This document shows, in pieces, positions 43,187 through 52,625 of a stretch of 64,000 nucleotides of DNA (the stretch's first letter is position 1; every line of letters starts with the position of its first letter). Source of the DNA: Ensifer sp. MPMI2T (GTDB taxonomy: Bacteria > Pseudomonadota > Alphaproteobacteria > Rhizobiales > Rhizobiaceae); assembly GCF_004827385.1 (NCBI RefSeq), contig NZ_SRXN01000022.1:49981-113980 (forward strand), given 5' to 3'. The notes under the pieces are model-generated. The model did no database searches and was not told the origin of the DNA. It worked only from the letters and a program-made list of their open reading frames with translations. The translations under genes were made by a program, and so were the position numbers.

Positions 43187-44062
43187 ATGAACGAACCCGT
43201 CATCACCCAAGCGATGATCGATGCCTATGACGAGTATACGCATCTGACACTGGATCGCCGCCGTTTCATGGAGACGTTGACGACGCTGGCCGGTTCCGCC
43301 GCGGCGGCTGCGGCGATTGCTCCGATGCTGGCGGCAAATAGTGCCAAGGCGGAGATGGTGGCCGATACCGATCAGCGCATCAAGGGCGAGGACATTACCT
43401 ATCCGGGCGCGGACGGCGACATGAAGGGATATCTCGTCAGGCCTGCCGATGTCTCCGGCAAGCTGCCTGCAGTGATCGTCATCCACGAAAACCGCGGTCT
43501 CAATCCCCATATCCGTGACGTTGCCCGCCGTATGGCGCTGGAGGGCTTTGTCGCCCTCGCGCCCGATTTCCTTTCTCCCGACGGAGGAACGCCAAGCGAC
43601 GAGGACAAGGCCCGTGAGATGATCGGTGCGCTTGATGCCGGCGCCACCAACGACGAGGCGGTTGCAACTGTCACCTTCCTCAAGGCCCACGAAGGAAGCA
43701 CCGGCAACGTCGGCGCCATTGGATTCTGCTGGGGCGGCGGGCTCGTCAACCGCCTGGCCGTAAACTCATCCGACCTCAAGGCCGGGGTCGCCTATTACGG
43801 TGCGCAACCGAAGGCCGAGGAAGTTGCGAAGATCAAGGCCGCAATGCTGCTGCATTATGCCGGCCTCGACGAGCGCGTCAATGCTGGCATTGAAGACTAT
43901 CGCAAGGCGCTGACCGCCAACGACAAGGACTTCACGATCTATGTTTACGACGGTGTCAACCACGCCTTCAACAATGACACGTCGGCCGCCCGCTATGACA
44001 AGGCCGCGGCCGATCTTGCCTGGGGCCGTACGGTCGAGTTCCTGAAGGCGAAACTTGCCTGA
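43187..44062 (+). CDS. Dienelactone hydrolase family protein with signal sequence
   Basis: A 291-residue protein behind GAAGGAGG. An N-terminal twin-arginine-like sequence (LDRRRFMETLTTLAGSAAAA) suggests export. The alpha/beta hydrolase core has nucleophile Cys in GAIGFCWGGGLVNRL, Asp in HYAGLDERVNAG and His in YDGVNHAFNND, the Cys-Asp-His triad of dienelactone hydrolases. It should cleave a lactone or ester; the substrate is unknown. Confidence 0.92.
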   Translation: MNEPVITQAMIDAYDEYTHLTLDRRRFMETLTTLAGSAAAAAAIAPMLAANSAKAEMVADTDQRIKGEDITYPGADGDMKGYLVRPADVSGKLPAVIVIHENRGLNPHIRDVARRMALEGFVALAPDFLSPDGGTPSDEDKAREMIGALDAGATNDEAVATVTFLKAHEGSTGNVGAIGFCWGGGLVNRLAVNSSDLKAGVAYYGAQPKAEEVAKIKAAMLLHYAGLDERVNAGIEDYRKALTANDKDFTIYVYDGVNHAFNNDTSAARYDKAAADLAWGRTVEFLKAKLA

Positions 44063-44120
44063 CGACCGAATTGCCGGTGTGGTCGAAACGTTCTCCCGCT
44101 GCGGCTCCTGCATCAATCGA

Positions 44121-44160
44121 GAAGGCCACGCCTCCGTTCGGAGGCGTGGCCTTCTCTTCG
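44121..44160. terminator. Bidirectional terminator between dienelactone hydrolase and lysR genes
   Basis: GAAGGCCACGCCTCC (44121-44135) pairs perfectly with GGAGGCGTGGCCTTC (44140-44154) around a GTTC loop, a 15-base stem, followed by TCTTC. It serves the plus-strand hydrolase gene and the minus-strand LysR gene. Confidence 0.88.
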
Positions 44161-44178
44161 ATGAGTTGACGCGTGGTT

Positions 44179-45129
44179 TTACCAGCCGGGCAGCATATGA
44201 CTCTGCCTCAGGCGCGGATAACGCGGATAGCCCTTCAAATCGCCGTCGAGGTCGTCGTTGACCGTGATCGGCGTGATGTTGTCGAGGCAGGCCGTGATGT
44301 GGTTGGTAATCGCGTTCGAGAGCGACGGCGAAAGCCCGGGGCGTTTCATGATGCCGATTTGAACCGGCGCCAGCGCCGGGAAGCCATCGGCCAGTGTCAG
44401 CACCTTCATGCCGGGTCTCAGCGCCGATTCCGGCAGCACCGAAACCGCCATGCCGGCGAGCACGGCGGCGGCAACGACAGTCGACGACCAGCTCGTGAAC
44501 AGGATCTGATATTCCTTCCCCGTCGCGTCGAGCGCCGCGCAGGCGGCCTGCCGCCACTGACAGTCACGCCGCCCTACGGCAAGCGGGATCGGCGCGTTTT
44601 CCGGCAGCGGGTGGTTGATCGAACTCACCCAGCAAAGCGGCTCCGTCCGCACCACATCGGAGGCCCGCGCCCTGGGATTGTGCGTGACGAGCGCGATGTC
44701 GAGATCGCCCTTTGCCATCTTCTCCGCGAGGTCGACCGAGGGTTCGCAGACGATGTAGAGCTCGACGTTCGGGTGGGTCTTGGCAAAACGAACGATGATC
44801 TCCGGCATGTAGCGATCGGCGTAATCGTCCGGCGTGCCGATCCTGAGCGTCCCTTCGAGCCGGTTATCATCGAAGGAAGCAATCGCCTCGTTGTTGAGGC
44901 GGATCATCCGGCGGGCGAAATTCAGGAGCCGGTCGCCTTCGACGGTCAGCCGGTTGCCGCGCCCGTCCTTCATGAAAAGCGGCTTGCCGATGCGCTCTTC
45001 CAGACGCCGCATCTGCATCGAGACAGCGGACTGGGTCTTGAACACACGATCGGCGGCCTTGGTAAAGCTACCCGTGTCTGCGATGGCAACAAACGTTTGC
45101 AACTGGTCAATATCGAGCGGTGCTGACAT
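44179..45129 (-). CDS. LysR-family transcriptional regulator
   Basis: A 316-residue LTTR from ATG 45129 (Met 45144 possible). HTH: DIDQLQTFVAIADTGSFTKA, then ADRVFKTQSAVSMQMRRLEE; effector domain from about 95. LTTRs act as tetramers that bind a T-N11-A site and respond to a small molecule. It points away from the DUF1127 gene. The target cannot be named. Confidence 0.93.
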   Translation of the reverse strand: MSAPLDIDQLQTFVAIADTGSFTKAADRVFKTQSAVSMQMRRLEERIGKPLFMKDGRGNRLTVEGDRLLNFARRMIRLNNEAIASFDDNRLEGTLRIGTPDDYADRYMPEIIVRFAKTHPNVELYIVCEPSVDLAEKMAKGDLDIALVTHNPRARASDVVRTEPLCWVSSINHPLPENAPIPLAVGRRDCQWRQAACAALDATGKEYQILFTSWSSTVVAAAVLAGMAVSVLPESALRPGMKVLTLADGFPALAPVQIGIMKRPGLSPSLSNAITNHITACLDNITPITVNDDLDGDLKGYPRYPRLRQSHMLPGW

Positions 45130-45336
45130 GGCCGTAATACCCATAAGATTGTTTGATGAATATCATTAAAAACATTCGTTGGACTGATCAATAAGCATTT
45201 GCGACTAATAGCCTGCAAATCACATCAAGTCCTGTCCGCGAAATTCGTCGCTGACCCCGAAAAATTACTGCCTGCCCCTGCGTATGACCTCCCCGCAGGG
45301 CGTGGGCTTCTTCGTGCCTGAAAAAGGAGTACCGCC

Positions 45337-45633
45337 ATGCGCACGACCCAACAGGCCTTCGATATCGACCTCGTTGCGGGAAAGCGGTCGCTTGCATCCC
45401 GCACCGCAGGTGTGACCGGCGTGCTGACGACTGTCTGGCGCCTGTTCCGTAACCGCTGCCAGATCGCACGTCTGCATGATCTCGATGATCGGCAATTGCT
45501 CGACATGGGATTGAAACGCGAAGACCTGCACGAGGCCTTGACCTCCTCGTTCTTCGATAATCCGGGCAGCTATCTGACGCGCGCGTCCAGAAACCGGGCG
45601 AACCTCTTTTACCGGGGGGTACGCCACGACTAA
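45337..45633 (+). CDS. DUF1127 protein
   Basis: A 98-residue protein behind AAAGGAG. The DUF1127 (YjiS-like) helix pair is at about 30-65: VWRLFRNRCQIARLHDLDDR followed by QLLDMGLKREDL. Such small Arg-rich proteins in alphaproteobacteria are linked to RNA binding and phosphate or stress responses. It lies divergent from the LysR gene and is followed by the candidate sRNA region. Confidence 0.85.
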   Translation: MRTTQQAFDIDLVAGKRSLASRTAGVTGVLTTVWRLFRNRCQIARLHDLDDRQLLDMGLKREDLHEALTSSFFDNPGSYLTRASRNRANLFYRGVRHD

Positions 45634-45642
45634 TTAATCCCT

Positions 45643-45716
45643 TGGCGCATCCCGCCGCCTTGGATGCGCCATACGGCATGATCCGCGATCGGTTGCCGCC
45701 TTCGCGGATCATGCCG
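45643..45716 (+). other. Two strong hairpins in the gap after the DUF1127 gene
   Basis: TGGCGCATCC/GGATGCGCCA (45643-45671) and CGGCATGATCCGCGA/TCGCGGATCATGCCG (45674-45716, a perfect 15-base stem) lie back to back after the DUF1127 stop. The second lacks a T-run. They could end the DUF1127 transcript or belong to a structured RNA. Confidence 0.5.
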
Positions 45717-45719
45717 TCG

Positions 45720-45830
45720 AAATCCGGTTCACGGTGCGCAGACTCGCATCGAAACGTTCCCCGCAGGGTATGAGCCAATAGACCCTGCCGCTTGCCCGGT
45801 GCATGACCAAGACATGCACCGGGCTTTTTT
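45720..45830 (+). ncRNA. Candidate small RNA with intrinsic terminator
   Basis: Within an intergenic gap of 255 bases the segment ends with a strong terminator: GCCCGGTGCATG (45794-45805) and CATGCACCGGGC (45813-45824), then six T (45825-45830). Just upstream is a GCAGGGT/ACCCTGC hairpin (45763-45788). No reading frame uses this terminator from the plus strand except the DUF1127 gene 160 bases away. The 5' end is a guess. Confidence 0.4.
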
Positions 45831-45888
45831 ATGCGCAGGTTCTGCAAGGCTGCTGCCGTCGGGTGGATCCGTTTGAAGGCGATGCGGT

Positions 45889-46707
45889 CTAGGCCTTGTC
45901 GCCCGAGCTTTTCTTGTAGCTCTCGAACAGGGCGTCGATGTTCTTCTGGTATTCCTTCTGCATCTCGAGCCCGCTGTCGAACATCGTGTTCATCATTTTT
46001 GTAAATTGCGCGAAGGCCGGGTTTTCCGCAGGCGCGTTTTCAGGTGTGCTTGCACCGCGCTGCATCATGTCCTGAAACGCCTTGAAGAAAGGATTGGCGG
46101 CGAAGATGTCCGGCGTCATCGGCTTCTCTTCCGCCTTTGCCATGCCGAAGAACCCCTGCATCGCCTGAACGAAGGGATTGTCGAAGGCGGTCGGGGCGGG
46201 TTCGGGTTTTTTGGCGAGCCCGGTCGCCTCCATCCATTGCTGCATCATCGCCATCATGGGATTGTTGGCGAAAACATCTCCGGTCGCGCCGGTCGTTTGT
46301 TTGAAGAGGCCCCCCATCAGCGTGCTCGCCATGACCGGCAGCATCTGCTTATAGATCTCCTGGCCGATGCCCGTCATCTGCGCGGCCTGCGCGGCGATCG
46401 CGCGCGACATCTCCTTGGAGCCGAAGAGTTGATCGAGGACGCCGTTGCCATCTGCCATGCCCTGCGGCGTGAAGGCCTGGCTCATGTCCTCGAAATATTT
46501 CGCGTAGTTGCCAGTCGAAAGCGCTCCCAGGAACGCACCGAAGTCATAGGGATTGGCGGTGTTGCGCTTGAAGGCGGTGGAGAAAGCGGGCAAAAGCGCC
46601 GCCGTCGCCTTCGTCATCTGTTCCTGGGCGAGGCCGAATTGCTTTGCCATCAACTCGATGGCCTTGCCGTTCTGCGCCTGCGCGAACATGTCAAAAAGCG
46701 GTGCCAT
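45889..46707 (-). CDS. DUF937 domain protein
   Basis: ATG 46707 gives 272 residues; AAGGAAA is 8 bases upstream. The DUF937 region (about 1-140) starts MAPLFDMFAQAQNGKAIELM and has a long helical, Ala/Gly/Gln-rich core. The second half has Pro/Ala/Lys-rich linkers and a C-terminal helix (SGLEMQKEYQKNIDALFESY). The family's function is unsettled. Monocistronic. Confidence 0.8.
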   Translation of the reverse strand: MAPLFDMFAQAQNGKAIELMAKQFGLAQEQMTKATAALLPAFSTAFKRNTANPYDFGAFLGALSTGNYAKYFEDMSQAFTPQGMADGNGVLDQLFGSKEMSRAIAAQAAQMTGIGQEIYKQMLPVMASTLMGGLFKQTTGATGDVFANNPMMAMMQQWMEATGLAKKPEPAPTAFDNPFVQAMQGFFGMAKAEEKPMTPDIFAANPFFKAFQDMMQRGASTPENAPAENPAFAQFTKMMNTMFDSGLEMQKEYQKNIDALFESYKKSSGDKA

Positions 46708-46808
46708 CCCCATTTCCTTCCCGGACGAACGACGCATCTCGTTGCACTATAACGGGAATTGGTGGCCTGCAAACCGCAATTTTAAGCGAGCGAATGTCTC
46801 GGCGCACC

Positions 46809-46847
46809 GAGATCACCCATTGCTTCATCGAAGCGATGGGTGATCTC
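46809..46847. terminator. Long inverted repeat between DUF937 and gshA genes
   Basis: GAGATCACCCATTGCTTC (46809-46826) and its near-complement (46830-46847) form an 18-base stem with one wobble and a 3-base loop. It lies between the end of gshA and the upstream side of the DUF937 gene; no long T-run. Confidence 0.6.
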
Positions 46848-46906
46848 GTCCTTTGAGCTTACGCAATTCCGGACGGGAAACCGCTACACACTTTTCCTGG
46901 AATTGC

Positions 46907-48280
46907 TCAATACTGGTATTCGGCGAAGACCGGCTCGACAGAACCGTTCCAGCGGCCGTTATAAAGCGCCAACAGGTCCTCGGCGAGCGTCGCCTTCTTC
47001 GCCAGCACTTCGTCGAGCGGCGCCAGGAACTGGCTTTCATCCACCCCATCGCCGTTCAGTCGATTGCGCCGCTTCAGGCCTGCGCGTGAAATCGTCAGAA
47101 CTTCGCGTGCGATATCGAAGAGGGAGGTCGTGCCGAGCTTTGCGGAAAGCGCTTGGGCAGGTACGGCATCGCGCAGCGCCTGCACCGCCTCGTAGCTCCA
47201 GTCGCGGGTCAGCGCCTCGGCCGCCGCGAGCGCCTCGTCATCATAGAGCAGACCGACCCAGAAGGCCGGCAGCGCGCAGATCCGGCGCCAGGGGCCGCCA
47301 TCGGCGCCGCGCATCTCGAGGAAGCGCTTCAGCCGGACATCGGGGAAGAGCGTCGACAGATGATTGGCCCAGTCGCCCATGTTGGGCAGCCATTCGGCGA
47401 TCTCGCCCTTAAGTGCGCCGGCCATGAATTGCCGGAATGTCATATGGGTACAGTCATGGTAGTGCCCGTCGCGTACGACGAAATACATCGGCACGTCGAG
47501 CGCCCATTCGACATAATCGGCAAAGCCGAATTCCGGCTCGAACGCAGCCGGCAGCAGACCGGCGCGCTGATTGTCCGTGTCACGCCAGATGTCACCACGC
47601 CAGGAAAGAAGGCGGTTGGGCTTGCCGTCGGTGAAAGGCGAGCTTGCAAAAAGGGCGGTTGCGAGCGGCTGCAGTTTCATCGACACCTGCATCTTGCGCC
47701 GCATATCCTCCTCGGAGGAGAAGTCGAGATTCACCTGGATGGTGCAGGTGCGATACATCATGTCGAGGCCCTTGGTGCCGACCTTCGGCATGTAGCGCGT
47801 CATGATGCCGTATCGCGATTTCGGCATGCGCGGCGTCTCGGCAAATGTCCATTTCGGACTACCGCCGATACCGAGGAAACGAATGCCGAGCGGTTCGGCA
47901 ATTTCCCGAAGAACGGCCAGGTGCTGGTTGGATTCCTTGCAAGTCTGATGCAGGTTTTCGAGCGGCGCGCCCGAGAGTTCGAACTGCCCGCCCGGCTCGA
48001 GCGAAATCGCGCCATTGCCGGAATGCTCGGCGAGCCCGATGATGTTGCCCTCGTCGAGGATCGGTTCCCAACCGCTTTTCTCGGCCATGCCGTTCAGAAG
48101 CGCCTGAATGCTGGCTTCGCCGAAATAGGGCACGGGACTGTTGTCCGCCTTAAAGAAGGCGAATTTCTCATGCTCCGTCCCGATTCGAAACTTCTCCTTC
48201 GGCTTCGATCCGGACTCCAGGTAGGCGGTCAGTTCAGCAACAGAGGTAACCGGCGTCTGGTCGGTGGTATCTCGGGCCAT
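46907..48280 (-). CDS. gshA: Glutamate-cysteine ligase, plant/alphaproteobacterial type
   Basis: A 457-residue enzyme joining glutamate and cysteine with ATP, the first step of glutathione synthesis. Characteristic segments: FRIGTEHEKFAFFKADNSPV, GNGAISLEPGGQFELSGAPL, MTRYMPKVGTKGLDMMYRTC and QVNLDFSSEEDM, matching the plant-like GCL group of alphaproteobacteria rather than E. coli GshA. GTP/ATP-grasp motifs of GshB are absent as expected. A RIME element lies upstream. Confidence 0.95.
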   Translation of the reverse strand: MARDTTDQTPVTSVAELTAYLESGSKPKEKFRIGTEHEKFAFFKADNSPVPYFGEASIQALLNGMAEKSGWEPILDEGNIIGLAEHSGNGAISLEPGGQFELSGAPLENLHQTCKESNQHLAVLREIAEPLGIRFLGIGGSPKWTFAETPRMPKSRYGIMTRYMPKVGTKGLDMMYRTCTIQVNLDFSSEEDMRRKMQVSMKLQPLATALFASSPFTDGKPNRLLSWRGDIWRDTDNQRAGLLPAAFEPEFGFADYVEWALDVPMYFVVRDGHYHDCTHMTFRQFMAGALKGEIAEWLPNMGDWANHLSTLFPDVRLKRFLEMRGADGGPWRRICALPAFWVGLLYDDEALAAAEALTRDWSYEAVQALRDAVPAQALSAKLGTTSLFDIAREVLTISRAGLKRRNRLNGDGVDESQFLAPLDEVLAKKATLAEDLLALYNGRWNGSVEPVFAEYQY

Positions 48281-48398
48281 ATGCGTCTTCTTTGTTTGAG
48301 CGGCGCCCGCCGGGCAGCAGGAGCGATGATGGGTGCTTGAACCGTAATTACGTGCGGCGCAAGTGAATTTCTTTCAAGATCTCCTCAAAAAAACTCCG

Positions 48399-48482
48399 TG
48401 CTGCAGGATTCCTTAAATCGGAGCCGACTTAAGGGCAAATCGTACAGCAATTCAAAGTTCTACAGCGATCCTTGATAAGGCG
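48399..48482 (-). repeat. RIME-type mosaic palindrome, copy C (inverted, diverged)
   Basis: Read on the minus strand it has GCTGTAGAACTTTGAATTGC, CCTTAAGTCGGCTCCGATTT and AAGGAATCCTGCAGCAC, the order seen in copies B, D and E, with several substitutions. It lies between gshA and rsmE. Confidence 0.7.
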
Positions 48483-48516
48483 CAGGACATTGCAGGGCAC
48501 GTGAGAGGGCGACGGA

Positions 48517-49254
48517 TCATCGCCAGTCGCCGACCGCCGCCTGGATGACGGCCATCGCCGCGACCGCCGCCGTATCCGCGCGCAGGATCCGCGGTCCGAG
48601 CGGGATCGCAGTCACAAAGTCGAGGCTGCGCAGCAGCGTCCGCTCGGCATCGGAAAAGCCGCCTTCCGGGCCGATCAGCAAAGCGAGCTTGCGCTCGGTA
48701 ACTGCTTGCAGGATCGGCAGCGGATTCTGGCCTTCGTTCCCCTCGTCGCAGAAGATGATGCGGCGATCCCGCGGCCAGGTCTGAAGAAGATCTTCGAGTT
48801 TTCTCGGGGTGTCGACGGGAGGAATGCCAAGCACGCCGCATTGTTCGGCCGCTTCGATCACATTTGCACGCACCCGGTCGAGGCTGCCGATCTTGCCTTG
48901 AACATGCTGTGTCATCACCGGCTGCAGTCGGCCGGCGCCCATTTCGACGGCTTTCTGGACGAGGTAATCGAGGCGGCCGACCTTCAGCGGCGCGAAGAGA
49001 TAGACGAGGTCGCAGGGAGCGGGCTGCGGACGCGTCTGCTCGATCGCCGTAAGCAGGAGACGCTTCCTGGATGGTAGCGAGAGTTCCGCACGCCACTCGC
49101 CGTCGCGGCCGTTGAAGACCAGCAGCGACGCGCCCTCGTCGAGGCGCAGCACGTTGACGAGGTAGTTATACTGTTCCTTGCTGGCCTCGTGTACCGAGCT
49201 GACATGAAGCGGACTTTCCAAGAACAGGCGCTGCATACGGAAATTGGCACGCAA
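48517..49254 (-). CDS. rsmE: 16S rRNA (uracil-1498-N3)-methyltransferase
   Basis: A 245-residue SPOUT enzyme. TTG 49254 ([16 protein letters not shown]) fits the alphaproteobacterial RsmE start; alternatives are GTG 49263 and ATG 49236. An N-terminal PUA-like domain is followed by the knotted SAM-binding region [20 protein letters not shown] and [20 protein letters not shown]. It methylates U1498 of 16S rRNA. It starts 12 bases from the PiT gene on the same strand. Confidence 0.92.
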   Translation of the reverse strand: MRANFRMQRLFLESPLHVSSVHEASKEQYNYLVNVLRLDEGASLLVFNGRDGEWRAELSLPSRKRLLLTAIEQTRPQPAPCDLVYLFAPLKVGRLDYLVQKAVEMGAGRLQPVMTQHVQGKIGSLDRVRANVIEAAEQCGVLGIPPVDTPRKLEDLLQTWPRDRRIIFCDEGNEGQNPLPILQAVTERKLALLIGPEGGFSDAERTLLRSLDFVTAIPLGPRILRADTAAVAAMAVIQAAVGDWR

Positions 49255-49265
49255 TTCGGTCACCT

Positions 49266-50762
49266 TCAGAGGAAAAAGCCGGAAAGAATGAGATAGACGA
49301 ACGCGGAGAGCAGGGCAGATGCCGGGACGGTGATGACCCAGGCCGCAACGATCGTCAGGAAATGGGAGCGGCGCACCAGCCGGCGTCGACGCACCTCGGC
49401 GAAATTGGCTTCCGCAGCGCCCATGAAATCTTCCTGTCCGGTCTTCTTCCGAACATATTCGAAACGGCGCTTGGAGTGGCGCGTGTACCATTCGCGGAAG
49501 AAGCCGACGCCGAAGACCGCGCCGACCGCCGTGTGCGTGGAACTGATCGGCAGGCCGAGGGCGGATGCAAGCAAGACGGTGACTGCCGTCGCAAGCGCAA
49601 CGCAGAAGGCGCGCATGGGATTGAGACGGGTGATTTCTTCGCCGACGACCCGGATCAGAAGCGGCCCGTAGAGCAGCAGGCCGATCGAGATGCCGAGCGC
49701 GCCGATCAGCAGCACCCAGAAGGGCGCCCTCGCGCTTTCCGTCGAAACGGCGCCATGGACAGCGGAAACGATCGCCGACAGCGGACCAATCGCGTTGGAA
49801 ACGTCGTTTGCGCCGTGCGCAAACGAGAGCAGCGCCGCTGAGAATATCAACGGTAGGCGGAACAGCTTGCGCAGCGACTGATTACGGTTGTCGAGACCCT
49901 CCGACTGGCGGTGGATCCACGGCTTGCTCGACACGTAACAGACGACACCCATGAACAGGCCGATCAGAAGACAGGTCGAAAGCGAAATGACGGCCACATG
50001 AGAGAGCGCGAAAACCGCCACGTAGGCGGTGAAGGCGCCCCCCGTCACACCGAGGACGATCGGCATCCAGCGCCGCGCAGCCTCGATCTTGTCCTCGCGA
50101 TAGATGATGAATTCCTTGAGGAAGGCCAGGAAAATCGCTGCGATGGTGCCGCCAAGCAGCGGCGATATCGACCAGCTTACAGTAATCCCGGCGATCGCCC
50201 ACCATTTGACACTGGAAAGACCGGCGGCGGTCATGCCGGCGCCGACGATGCCGCCGATGATCGAGTGGGTGGTGGATACCGGCGCACCCGAATAGGTGGC
50301 GATGTTGATCCAGGCCGCGGACGAAATCAGCGCGGCCATCATCACCCATACGAGCGCCTGAGGATCGACGAGCCCACCGTCGACGATGCCGGCCTCGACC
50401 GTAAGCGTGACTTTCCGCCCCGCGATCAAAGCACCGGCGATTTCGAAGACGGCGGCGATCGCCAGGGCCGCCGCCATCGTGATCGCCTTCGCACCGACGG
50501 CGGCGCCGACGTTGTTCGTCACGTCGTTGGCGCCGATGTTCATCGCCATGTAGCCGGCAATCGCCGCTGCCGCGACGACGATGGCGGCACCCGACGAGCC
50601 GATCACATAGATTGCCGCGAACGCCATGCTGAGAAGGAGGAAGAGCAGTGCGAGGCCAGGGGCCGCCAACCTGCGCCGCACGTGATGCGACGCTTCCTCG
50701 GCAAGACTGAGCTTGTCGAGGTCCTTGTCCAGGGTCAGCTTTTCCAGGCGCGGACGCGGCAC
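49266..50762 (-). CDS. PiT-family inorganic phosphate transporter
   Basis: GTG 50762 gives 498 residues; the frame extends to 50861, but that stretch overlaps a hairpin (CCCACTT/AAGTGGG) past the NUDIX gene. About 10-12 TM helices and the duplicated PiT signature are present: [20 protein letters not shown] and [20 protein letters not shown]. It imports phosphate with protons or cations. A large hydrophilic loop is between the halves. Close spacing links it to rsmE. Confidence 0.92.
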   Translation of the reverse strand: MPRPRLEKLTLDKDLDKLSLAEEASHHVRRRLAAPGLALLFLLLSMAFAAIYVIGSSGAAIVVAAAAIAGYMAMNIGANDVTNNVGAAVGAKAITMAAALAIAAVFEIAGALIAGRKVTLTVEAGIVDGGLVDPQALVWVMMAALISSAAWINIATYSGAPVSTTHSIIGGIVGAGMTAAGLSSVKWWAIAGITVSWSISPLLGGTIAAIFLAFLKEFIIYREDKIEAARRWMPIVLGVTGGAFTAYVAVFALSHVAVISLSTCLLIGLFMGVVCYVSSKPWIHRQSEGLDNRNQSLRKLFRLPLIFSAALLSFAHGANDVSNAIGPLSAIVSAVHGAVSTESARAPFWVLLIGALGISIGLLLYGPLLIRVVGEEITRLNPMRAFCVALATAVTVLLASALGLPISSTHTAVGAVFGVGFFREWYTRHSKRRFEYVRKKTGQEDFMGAAEANFAEVRRRRLVRRSHFLTIVAAWVITVPASALLSAFVYLILSGFFL

Positions 50763-50899
50763 GGCGGGTCGATCTCCATTGTCATAATCGCCAGTAGCGG
50801 TACGGGCGAGCGCGTTCAAGCGGAATTGAAAGGAGAACGGCCGCAATGGCCGATGGCCCACTTTTCAAGTGGGTTGATGCCGTCCGCCGACATCCTGCG

Positions 50900-51406
50900 T
50901 CAGCCGTTTGCGCTCTTGGGAAGGGACGAGGGCGCCGGAGCCATCCGTTCGCCGAACGCCAGTATGAGGCTCTTCAGCGAGGGTTCGGCAACACGGCTTG
51001 CCGCTTCCTTGTAGTCGACCCACTCAAGGCGTCGCGTGCCCTTTTCAGGGAAGTTCTTCGAGAAGTCATCGACTTCGAGCGCGTGAACCTGGACCTTGCA
51101 GGAGATCTTCAGCCCGTGGTTCATGCGCTTCTGGTAGACATAGGCGCCGATTGCGGCCTTTTGCGCCTTGCCTTTCACTCCTGCCTCTTCATAGGCCTCG
51201 CGTTCCGCGACCTCATGGGCCCGCTTTCCTTGCATCGGCCAGCCCTTGGGAATGACCCAGCGGCCCGTATCGCGGCTGGTGATCACGAGGATTTCCAGCG
51301 CACCCGTCTTCTTGCGGATCCGGTAGCAGAGCGCAGCATATTGCATGCGCGCCGGGCGACGCAGCATCAGATGCACATCAGCAGCTAACCGGTTCAGGAA
51401 GTTCAA
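50900..51406 (-). CDS. NUDIX hydrolase
   Basis: A 168-residue protein with the Nudix box GWPMQGKRAHEVAEREAYEE followed by AGV. The core REAYEEAGV is intact, but the first conserved Glu (GX5E) is Lys (GWPMQGK). This is the form I associate with diphosphoinositol-phosphohydrolase-like relatives in alphaproteobacteria. It should hydrolyse a nucleoside-diphosphate-X type pyrophosphate; the substrate is unclear. Monocistronic. Confidence 0.9.
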   Translation of the reverse strand: MNFLNRLAADVHLMLRRPARMQYAALCYRIRKKTGALEILVITSRDTGRWVIPKGWPMQGKRAHEVAEREAYEEAGVKGKAQKAAIGAYVYQKRMNHGLKISCKVQVHALEVDDFSKNFPEKGTRRLEWVDYKEAASRVAEPSLKSLILAFGERMAPAPSSLPKSANG

Positions 51407-51623
51407 AGGGATCGATACTCCTTACGCGAATCAACAGGCATTAGCAGTTTCGCAAGTATGACTCGCCCAGCTTGCCTGTAAATGACGTTTGTACAGCCGA
51501 TAACCGGCGAGATCACGGCGAGGTTCCGACAGGGTCATCGCCCGTTGCGACTATACATAACGCAAAGGCCCCGGTCCCGTTCCAACCCGGCGAATGCGTT
51601 TCCATGAAATTCTGATGACAGGC

Positions 51624-52415
51624 CTAGTGTCCGGCACGGTCCCGCTGCTTAAGTCGCAGCCGGGCGATGCGCGCCCATTCGCCGGTGCGCTCTGCTTCAT
51701 ATGCCGCGGCGGCGACGAAATCGATATGGCTTTGCGCCGCAATCTTGGCGGCCTCCGGGTCACGGGCCATGATGGCGTCGTAGATTGCCTCATGCTGCGC
51801 GAGAAGCCGGTCGCGCGCGCCGGGAGCGCCGAACACCGACGTGCGGTGGAAGAAGATCCCTTGAGTCAGAAGCCGGTAGCAGGCGCGCAGCGTATGCAGC
51901 AGGATGATGTTGTGCGCACTCTCGCCAATGGCGTTGTGAAGCTCGATGTCGGCCGCGAGTTCCTCGTCGAAATCGCCGTTGCGGTGGGCTGCCCGCATCC
52001 GCTCGATGACACGCGTGAGAATGTCGCGGTCGAAATCGGTGGCGCGGCTTGCCGCCAGTTCCGCCGTCAGACCCTCCAGCTCCCGCCGGTATTCCAGGTA
52101 GTCCTGCGTCGCCTTGTGGTGGCGCCCGATGAGCTCGATCAGCGGTTTCGAGAAGATCTGGCCGACCACGTCGGCGACAAATGTGCCGCCGCCATGCCGG
52201 CTTTCCAAAAGTCCGCGTGCTTCCAGCTCCTTGAGGGCCTCGCGCAGGATCGGTCTCGACACGTCGAAACGTTTCGACAGTTCCCGTTCGCCCGGCAACC
52301 GGTCGCCGTCGCGCAACACGCCTTCGAGGATCAGAAGCTCGATCTGCTGCACGACCTCGTCCGCCGTGCGGCTGTGGCTGATGCGTGCATAGAGGTCGAG
52401 TTGGTCTTCAGTCAC
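51624..52415 (-). CDS. FadR/GntR-family transcriptional regulator
   Basis: GTG 52415 (VTEDQLDLYARISHS), with TCAGGAGAC before it, gives 263 residues; the frame reaches 52535. GntR wHTH: RTADEVVQQIELLILEGVLR, then GDRLPGERELSKRFDVSRPI and LREALKELEARGLLESRHGG; C-terminal FCD domain with metal-binding His in DIELHNAIGESAHN and ... QSHIDFV. Such regulators respond to organic acids, so control of the glc genes nearby or of a lactate gene is possible. An inverted repeat sits just upstream. Confidence 0.93.
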   Translation of the reverse strand: MTEDQLDLYARISHSRTADEVVQQIELLILEGVLRDGDRLPGERELSKRFDVSRPILREALKELEARGLLESRHGGGTFVADVVGQIFSKPLIELIGRHHKATQDYLEYRRELEGLTAELAASRATDFDRDILTRVIERMRAAHRNGDFDEELAADIELHNAIGESAHNIILLHTLRACYRLLTQGIFFHRTSVFGAPGARDRLLAQHEAIYDAIMARDPEAAKIAAQSHIDFVAAAAYEAERTGEWARIARLRLKQRDRAGH

Positions 52416-52487
52416 GGCAATGTCTCCTGATGGAGGAAGACGCTTCCCGCCTTCTCCCGATGCCGGCTGCAATCTAGCAGGCTCGGA

Positions 52488-52514
52488 AAAGTGGTCAAAT
52501 TGATTGTCCACTTT
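52488..52514. promoter_or_regulatory. Inverted repeat upstream of the FadR-type regulator
   Basis: AAAGTGG (52488-52494) and CCACTTT (52508-52514) with a 13-base spacer lie between the divergent gntR and DUF3422 genes. Position and symmetry suit an operator, although GntR-family operators usually have shorter spacers. Confidence 0.4.
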
Positions 52515-52625
52515 GTTGACGCCAGCGACTGACAAAAGTCAAACTGCGTCAATGCGTCCTGTTCATTTTGCTCGACTGGTTGATAAGAAAGTGGTGATGA
52601 ACGCGTGAGGGGGATAAAGCGCTTC

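Noticed and set aside
50763..50861. Longer start (50861) for the PiT transporter
   Set aside because: The extra residues are not family-like and the start lies within a hairpin after the NUDIX gene.
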